Origin: JBAXLO01 sp037134755
GTDB taxonomy: Bacteria; Bacteroidota; Bacteroidia; Bacteroidales; JACABE01
Assembly: GCA_037134755.1 (NCBI GenBank)
Contig: JBAXLO010000143.1
Span: forward strand, 1-12,167
Reading direction: 5' to 3'
Length of the DNA stretch: 12,167 nt
In this document: positions 7,442 to 12,167 of the stretch, piece by piece
Layout of the letters: each line of letters starts with the position of its first letter
Numbering within the stretch: position 1 is the first letter of the stretch
The notes under the pieces: model-generated
What the model saw: the letters and a program-made list of their open reading frames with translations, nothing else
Database searches by the model: none
What the model was told of the DNA's origin: nothing
Translations under genes and position numbers: made by a program

Positions 7442-10336
7442 TTAGTCTTTTACAAGCTTCTTAAAATTAATAGTCTTACCGTTATCAAGTTTAATCAAAT
7501 AAACTCCTGATGAAAGACTAGTAGTTTCAATAGTTGTTTTTCCTATTACACTACCACTATATACAACCTGCCCTATTGAATTTAAGATTTCATAATAAAG
7601 CTTGTCATTATTTACTGTATTTTCTATTATTAATTCATTAGAAACAGGATTAGGATAAACTTTTATCGCATTATTAATATTATTTTCGTCAATTCCGTAA
7701 TTAATTACTTGAAGAATATTAGAAGGAAGTGAAGTACAACCATTAACAGTTACAGTTGCATGATAATCACCATTAGAAAATGCAACACACGTTTGATTAG
7801 TACCTAAAGAAGAAGGACCTACATACCATTGGTTACCTGTAGTAGCACTTGAAGTAAGAGTTAAAGAATTAGATCCCGGAACAAATGAAATTACAGGAGG
7901 TGGTGGAGTTGAATTAAATGTTATATTCAATGTTTTTGCTACACCTATACCACAAGCATTTTTACCATATACAGAAATAGTGAGTGTTTGTCCTACATTA
8001 TAGCCTCCAACATAAACTGAATCGCTATTTAAAGTGCTTGTAGTATCTACACCCTGAACAGTCCATACATATTGCGTAGCATAAAGAATAGGTGCAACTA
8101 AATAATTTAATTTATGATTTATAGGCAAACAAATAGGCGACTGACCATAAATAGTACCGGCATCAGCAGGGAGATCACAGGTTGAAAAACGAGCTAAGAT
8201 AGCATCATCAGTACCACCTAAAACAGTTTGATAAGCACCTGTAGTAGCTATGTCATCAGTAGAAGCAGATTGACCTGTAATAAATACATTACCACTACCA
8301 TCAAAGGCTACGGCAGTTCCTTTATCGTCACCTTCGCCACCAAAATAAGTACCCCATTTTCTTAGATCAGTATTATCAAATTTCACTACAAAAGCATCAC
8401 CTGTAACAGTTCCACCACTAAAAGCTGGCTGATAAGAACTATTAGATGAAATAGAAGCAGGTGAAGTTGTATAACCGGTTATAGCAATATAACTTCCACT
8501 TTGATCGCATGCTACACCTAATGCATAATCATTATTTACACCACCATAATAAGTACCAAAGATATGAGCTCCATTTGTCTTGAATTTACTTAGAAAAGCA
8601 TCAATACCTCCACCTGATGTTGTCTGAAAAGAACCTGCTGTAGCAATAGCATCGGGTGAATTTGTATATCCTGCAATTACCACGTTACCCCCAACATCAC
8701 ATGCAGCTCCTGTAGCCTGATCGTCGCCACTACCACCATAATAAGTACCCCAAGAACGAGTGCCTGCGGCAAGAAATTTAGTTACAAATACATCATAAGC
8801 ACCACCTCCAAAAGTAGTTTGACTAGCACCAATAGATGTCATAGCATTAGTTGAATTGGTAATACCAGTAATAAATATATTTCCACCTACGTCACAAGAT
8901 ATTCCTTTTCCTTGATCATCACCACTACCACCATAATAAGTAGCCCATTGACGAACACCTGTAGAATTAAATTTAACAATAAAAGCATCGTTTGTTCCAC
9001 CACCAAAAGCTGCCTGATAAGCACCCGTGCTAGAGATTGCACTGGTAGAATTGGTAACACCTGTTATGTAAACATTTCCTGTTGCATCACACGCAATACC
9101 TGTAGCTTTATCATCACCTGTTCCACCAAAAAAAGTAGCCCATTGACGTACTCCACTAGTACTAAACTTAGCAACAAACGCATCAGTTAAACCACCTATT
9201 ACTGTTTGATAAGCACCTACTGTAGCTATTGAATCAGCTGAATTAGTAAACCCTGTAATATAAACATTTCCTGTAGCATCACAGCTCATCGCGGTAGCTT
9301 CATCATCACCTGTACCACCAAAGTAGGTTGCCCACATAATAGCTCCATTGTTATCAAACTTAGCAAGGAAAGCATCTCTGGTTCCACCACCAAAAGTAGT
9401 TTGATTAGCTCCCGTTGTAGCAATAGTAGCTGTTGAATTAGTATAACCTGTAATAAATGCATCGCCATTAGTATTGCATACAACTCCTGTTCCGGTTTCG
9501 CTTCCACTTCCACCAAAGTATGTTGCCCAGTCAAGGTTTGGATTAGGATCAATAATTAATGTTTGAGAAGTATTATAAGCAGGCACATTAAAACTATAAA
9601 TATCTTTTGCTATTTTATTGTAAGCTACAGTTAGTTTAGTGTTAGTTTCTTTTACCCAACTTGCAGGAATGTTTTCAGTAAACCTTCCGTTAACAACATC
9701 GATGTTAACTTTGTTTTCATTCAAAGCAGTTTCTTTTGCACCTTTGTAATGTAACTTTATTTGGTTAGCATCAGCCCCCGGATGCACAACAAAAGAGTAT
9801 TCAAATGACTTATCTTTACTAGCCTGCGCTTCGAAAATCATATCAATACCTGAATAAATGTTTTTGTAAGTAATCTTTTTATAATTATGTAAGTTTGAAG
9901 CTTTACTTTTAGAAGAAGCATTATAATAGTTTACATAACTAGTAGAAGCTTGCTCAGCAATGATTTCAGGATTTGCATTAGCTCCCACCAAATCAATATC
10001 TACTCTATGAAACGAATACTTATAATCTTTTGCAGGAATTATGTTTGGCTGCATTTTAATAGCCAAAGGATCTTTTTGATTATCCATTACCTCAGCTTTA
10101 TATGTATCGTAACTAAAGCTATTCTTTTTCAGTTGCACATTCATACCACTCATGCCACTTAAAAGATAGATTACTTCTGTATTAGCTTTTCGATTTTGAT
10201 CTACAATCTGACCTTTATTTTCGATAAAGCCGCATTGTGATTTCATTGAATTGAATTTTCCAATATCAATTTTACTTTGCGAATTAACATTGCACATTAA
10301 TAAGACAGCTGCTAAAAATAAGAATACTTTTTTCAC
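7442..10336 (-). CDS. Secreted SBBP beta-propeller-repeat protein with T9SS sorting domain
   Basis: A 964-residue protein exported to the cell surface or medium. Residues 1-19 are a signal peptide (MKKVFLFLAAVLLM...NSQ). Residues 35-265 match the N-terminal module usual in these proteins, with FIENKGQ and YKNIYSGIDMIFE. From about 270 to 720 come seven repeats of about 65 residues, each with (W/F)-(A/G)-T-(Y/F)-(Y/F)-GG, GN-(V/I)-x-ITG-x-TNS, IATTGAYQT, and DAFL-x-KF. These are SBBP repeats, probably a seven-bladed propeller. Residues 725-885 look like Ig-like domains (WTVQGVDTT; GNQWYVG). From about 885 to the end is a type A T9SS sorting domain: IKVYPNP, YEILNSIGQVVYSG, LSSGVYLIKL and a final KKLVKD. 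The role is unknown; adhesion or surface-structure functions are guesses. It stands alone, with a long leader and its own terminator. Confidence 0.93.
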   Translation of the reverse strand: MKKVFLFLAAVLLMCNVNSQSKIDIGKFNSMKSQCGFIENKGQIVDQNRKANTEVIYLLSGMSGMNVQLKKNSFSYDTYKAEVMDNQKDPLAIKMQPNIIPAKDYKYSFHRVDIDLVGANANPEIIAEQASTSYVNYYNASSKSKASNLHNYKKITYKNIYSGIDMIFEAQASKDKSFEYSFVVHPGADANQIKLHYKGAKETALNENKVNIDVVNGRFTENIPASWVKETNTKLTVAYNKIAKDIYSFNVPAYNTSQTLIIDPNPNLDWATYFGGSGSETGTGVVCNTNGDAFITGYTNSTATIATTGANQTTFGGGTRDAFLAKFDNNGAIMWATYFGGTGDDEATAMSCDATGNVYITGFTNSADSIATVGAYQTVIGGLTDAFVAKFSTSGVRQWATFFGGTGDDKATGIACDATGNVYITGVTNSTSAISSTGAYQAAFGGGTNDAFIVKFNSTGVRQWATYYGGSGDDQGKGISCDVGGNIFITGITNSTNAMTSIGASQTTFGGGAYDVFVTKFLAAGTRSWGTYYGGSGDDQATGAACDVGGNVVIAGYTNSPDAIATAGSFQTTSGGGIDAFLSKFKTNGAHIFGTYYGGVNNDYALGVACDQSGSYIAITGYTTSPASISSNSSYQPAFSGGTVTGDAFVVKFDNTDLRKWGTYFGGEGDDKGTAVAFDGSGNVFITGQSASTDDIATTGAYQTVLGGTDDAILARFSTCDLPADAGTIYGQSPICLPINHKLNYLVAPILYATQYVWTVQGVDTTSTLNSDSVYVGGYNVGQTLTISVYGKNACGIGVAKTLNITFNSTPPPPVISFVPGSNSLTLTSSATTGNQWYVGPSSLGTNQTCVAFSNGDYHATVTVNGCTSLPSNILQVINYGIDENNINNAIKVYPNPVSNELIIENTVNNDKLYYEILNSIGQVVYSGSVIGKTTIETTSLSSGVYLIKLDNGKTINFKKLVKD
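8170..9531 (-). repeat. Seven in-gene tandem repeats of about 195 bp
   Basis: These encode the seven SBBP repeats. The Trp (or Phe) codon that opens each repeat recurs near 9529, 9333, 9141, 8947, 8752, 8560 and 8353, giving steps of about 192-207 bases. DNA similarity between units is high enough for slippage or recombination to add or remove whole blades. Repeats 1-6 share a Cys before the (D/N)xxG(N/D/S) turn; the seventh has Phe there. Confidence 0.85.
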
Positions 10337-10385
10337 TTTATTAGATATTTATTTTGTCCAATCCCCTTGAACGTTTATTTATTTT

Positions 10386-10425
10386 TAAAAGCGTGGGAAT
10401 CTAACATATTAAGTTAACGCTTTTA
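10386..10425 (-). promoter_or_regulatory. Stem-loop in the SBBP gene leader
   Basis: TAAAAGCGT (10386-10394) and ACGCTTTTA (10417-10425) form a perfect 9-base inverted repeat. Inside it TAAC (10402-10405) and GTTA (10413-10416) can stack on the outer stem, leaving a 7-base bulge. It lies between the likely promoter near 10485 and the start codon at 10336, so it would be in the leader RNA. It could be a regulator-binding palindrome, an RNA-stability hairpin or chance; no known riboswitch is recognised. Confidence 0.4.
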
Positions 10426-10484
10426 TTATTTAATTATAAATATATATTATATGTTTATTATAACAATCTATTTTAAATAAAGTG

Positions 10485-10492
10485 CAAAGTTA
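10485..10492 (-). promoter_or_regulatory. Possible -7 element for the SBBP-repeat gene
   Basis: On the minus strand this reads TAACTTTG, matching TAnnTTTG, about 150 bases upstream of the start. It implies a leader of about 140 bases. No TTTG at the standard spacing is evident. In the surrounding 10337-10695 I see only this, the leader stem-loop and the possible promoter at 10665; the rest is AT-rich. Confidence 0.4.
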
Positions 10493-10664
10493 ATATAAAT
10501 TTAATAAGATAGATACTTTTTAACACAATTTTATCATTTGTTTTTCTTCTTTTCATCATTTTACATAAAGTTCAATTATTATAACATTTTTATGTGTTAT
10601 TGGTTAATGAAATTGTAAGGCTATTTTTTAGTAATAATATCCTTTTAGTATCATTATATATATG

Positions 10665-10672
10665 TACTTTTG
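10665..10672 (+). promoter_or_regulatory. Possible -7 element for the metallophosphoesterase gene
   Basis: TACTTTTG fits TAnnTTTG and ends 23 bases before the ATG at 10696, implying a short leader. A clear upstream TTTG is not seen, so the call is tentative. Confidence 0.45.
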
Positions 10673-10695
10673 TAAAGTAAAACAATTTAGTTAAC

Positions 10696-11691
10696 ATGAT
10701 ATTTAAATCAATACATTATAATTATAATAAGTGCTTTGTAAGACTAATTAATCTTGTAATAGTATTAATTGTATTGGCATCATGTACTCACGACAAACAA
10801 AGTTTGCCTATAAATACCTCCCCAATAGCACAAAGCCCCATTGTTCCTATTGACACCACTTCATTAAACTTTTTTATACTTAGCGATTGGGGATTCAACG
10901 GTTTTATTGATCAAAGGAGGGTGAAATGGGAGATGAATAAGATTGCTAAAGTTATTAAATTGAGTTATATTCTTACTTGTGGTGATAATTTTCAAGACGT
11001 AGGTGTTACGAGTGTAAATGATCCCCTTTGGCAACTTAATTATGTGAGTGTTTATAACGATAGTTCTTTATTAGTGCCTTGGTATCCGGCTCTTGGCAAT
11101 CATGATTACATGTCTAATCCTGATGCACAGGTTGAATATTCTGCAATAAATACCTACTGGAATATGCCTGCTAGATATTATTCTTACGTCAAACAAGTAG
11201 ATTCAAATACGTATGCAAGATATATTGTCCTCGACACTTATGATTTGATAACAAAATACCAAAGCTTGGCTGACACCACTAAATTTGACACCATTACTCA
11301 ATATGTATGGTTGAAAAACATCTTATCGGATCTAAAAGAGAAATGGATCTTTGTTTACGGTCATCATCCAATGTTTTCGGCTAGTCTTGTTCATGGCGAC
11401 ACCAAAGAATTAAAGATAATGGTTAAGCCTCTTTTCGATACCTATAATGTTGACTTTTATATTTGCGGCCACGATCATGATTTCGAACATGCCAGAGAAA
11501 GTAACAGAGGCACTGATTATATTGTTACCGGCACCGGAGGCACTGTTCGTCCAATTGGATATGATGATAAGACTATCTTTTCGTTGTCGGCTCTTGGGTT
11601 TACGTATATCTCTTTGACAACTGATAAAGCTAAATTATATTTTATTACTGCTGATAATAAAGTAGGATATAGCTATGTAAGAATTAAATAA
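10696..11691 (+). CDS. Lipoprotein metallophosphoesterase, purple/tartrate-resistant acid phosphatase-like
   Basis: A 331-residue calcineurin-fold phosphoesterase anchored as a lipoprotein: the hydrophobic segment at 18-29 ends in the lipobox LASC, with Cys30 as lipid site. The metal-binding blocks are in order: SDWG (Asp64), GDNFQ (Asp97), GNHDY (Asn135, His136), YGHHP (His223) and CGHDHD (His259, His261). Their order and spacing match tartrate-resistant acid phosphatase, whose ligands are Asp14, Asp52, Tyr55, Asn91, His186, His221 and His223. The expected Tyr three residues after the second Asp is Gln100 here, so the Fe(III)-tyrosinate that colours purple phosphatases is absent; other metals are likely (inferred). 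The likely role is release of phosphate from organic esters in the periplasm or at the surface. The stretch 46-60 is a Ser/Pro/Thr linker. It is a single gene; no Pho-box equivalent is recognised. Confidence 0.9.
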   Translation: MIFKSIHYNYNKCFVRLINLVIVLIVLASCTHDKQSLPINTSPIAQSPIVPIDTTSLNFFILSDWGFNGFIDQRRVKWEMNKIAKVIKLSYILTCGDNFQDVGVTSVNDPLWQLNYVSVYNDSSLLVPWYPALGNHDYMSNPDAQVEYSAINTYWNMPARYYSYVKQVDSNTYARYIVLDTYDLITKYQSLADTTKFDTITQYVWLKNILSDLKEKWIFVYGHHPMFSASLVHGDTKELKIMVKPLFDTYNVDFYICGHDHDFEHARESNRGTDYIVTGTGGTVRPIGYDDKTIFSLSALGFTYISLTTDKAKLYFITADNKVGYSYVRIK

Positions 11692-11696
11692 TCACG

Positions 11697-11716
11697 CTTG
11701 CCTACCGGTAAGCAGG
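11697..11716. repeat. Short imperfect palindrome after the phosphoesterase gene
   Basis: An imperfect 20-base palindrome centred on ACCGGT (11704-11709), with 10-base arms holding one mismatch and one G-T pair. It starts 5 bases after the stop codon. It resembles the dispersed CCTACCGG-type intergenic palindromes seen in many genomes. It could fold at the RNA 3' end, but no T run follows, so it is not a typical terminator. Confidence 0.55.
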
Positions 11717-11736
11717 AATTACGAATTACGAATTAC
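11716..11736. repeat. Heptamer microrepeat (GAATTAC)x3
   Basis: Three exact head-to-tail copies of GAATTAC at 11716, 11723 and 11730, directly joined to the preceding palindrome. Short heptamer tandem repeats of this sort are known as dispersed intergenic elements in cyanobacteria and others. The remaining stretch to 11980 is AT-rich and I see no gene in it. Confidence 0.8.
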
Positions 11737-11981
11737 GAAAAATGATTGTCAAAAATTCTTACCTTACCTTAAGGCTTATCGGAATTAGTAATTATTTTAA
11801 AACAATGAATAACTCATTTATTGGGTTTAATTATGGTTTTTATATTAATGTATTGAATAATAAGCTTTATTATGATATTTTGATTCTTCTATTCTAAAAT
11901 AAATTAGATTTGATTTTAAAAAACAGTTTATCTTATACAAAAAAGCCTAAAAAGTCCATTTTTTAATCACCTGATAATGAT

Positions 11982-12167
11982 CCGAATCACTTCCTTTTTT
12001 TTTGGGGGGACTCCATTCGGTTCCGAATGACCTCCCTTTTTTTTGAGGGGACTCCATTCGGTTCCGAATTGCTTCCCTTTATTCTGAGGGGAAGCAAATC
12101 GGTTTCCTTTTGCTTCCTTTTTTTTTGGGGGGACTCCATTCGGTTCCGAATGACCTCCCTTTTTTTT
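11982..12167. repeat. Tandem 41-bp palindromic array at the right edge (array C)
   Basis: CCGAAT occurs at 11982, 12023, 12064 and 12146, with a diverged copy near 12106, so the step is 41 bp. ATTCGG occurs at 12015, 12056 and 12138, with AATCGG at 12097. Each junction reads ATTCGG-TT-CCGAAT, a perfect palindrome with 6-base arms. Each unit also folds on itself through C-rich and G-rich strands either side of a T run. In the unit 12064-12102, 14 bases (12064-12077 with 12089-12102) pair with a single mismatch. At least 4.5 units are present and the array leaves the window. The sequence is unlike array A, but the period and junction design are the same. Confidence 0.88.

Noticed and set aside
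8912..9190. 92-codon plus-strand ORF inside the SBBP gene
   Set aside because: It is antisense to the tandem repeats of a well-supported gene and is Ser/Thr/Ile-rich as expected of such a shadow.
11982..12167. Series of rho-independent terminators
   Set aside because: Hairpins and T runs are present, but the T run lies in the loop of each unit and not after the stem, and the units recur at an exact period.

Overview
The window looks like chromosomal DNA from a low-GC member of the Bacteroidota. The evidence is a secreted S46 dipeptidyl-peptidase, a Bacteroidota-type outer-membrane beta-barrel receptor with an N-terminal carboxypeptidase-regulatory-like domain, a repeat protein ending in a type IX secretion (T9SS) sorting domain, and promoters of the Bacteroidota form TTTG...TAnnTTTG. 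No rRNA, tRNA, transposase or phage gene was seen. The species cannot be named from the sequence.

Layout: 1-340 is a tandem array of eight 41-bp units built around short palindromes and runs off the left edge. 341-646 is AT-rich with a small GC-richer repeat-like patch and then a good promoter. 647-2803 (+) is a DPP7-like S46 peptidase closed by a strong terminator. 2895-3083 (+) is a two-helix small membrane protein, followed by 3113-4201 (+), a kinase very like N-acetylhexosamine 1-kinase. 4211-6724 (-) is a TonB-receptor-like outer-membrane protein that converges on the kinase with a 9-bp gap. 7110-7340 is a tandem array of eleven exact 21-bp palindromic units. 7442-10336 (-) is a 964-residue SBBP-repeat protein exported by T9SS. 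10696-11691 (+) is a lipoprotein metallophosphoesterase of the purple/tartrate-resistant acid phosphatase type. The right edge (11982-12167) is a third palindromic array, again with a 41-bp period but with a different sequence.

The genes fit envelope nutrition: peptide cleavage outside the cytoplasm (S46), uptake or sensing at the outer membrane, phosphate release at the surface, amino-sugar phosphorylation in the cytoplasm, and a large secreted propeller-like protein. They are mostly separately transcribed; only the small membrane protein and kinase look like an operon.

The least ordinary content is intergenic. Three tandem arrays of palindromes lie within 12 kb. The two outer ones share an exact 41-bp period and the same arrangement of six-base arms at unit junctions, while their sequences differ. 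This conservation of form without sequence is the main candidate for something undescribed; what it does cannot be read from this window.
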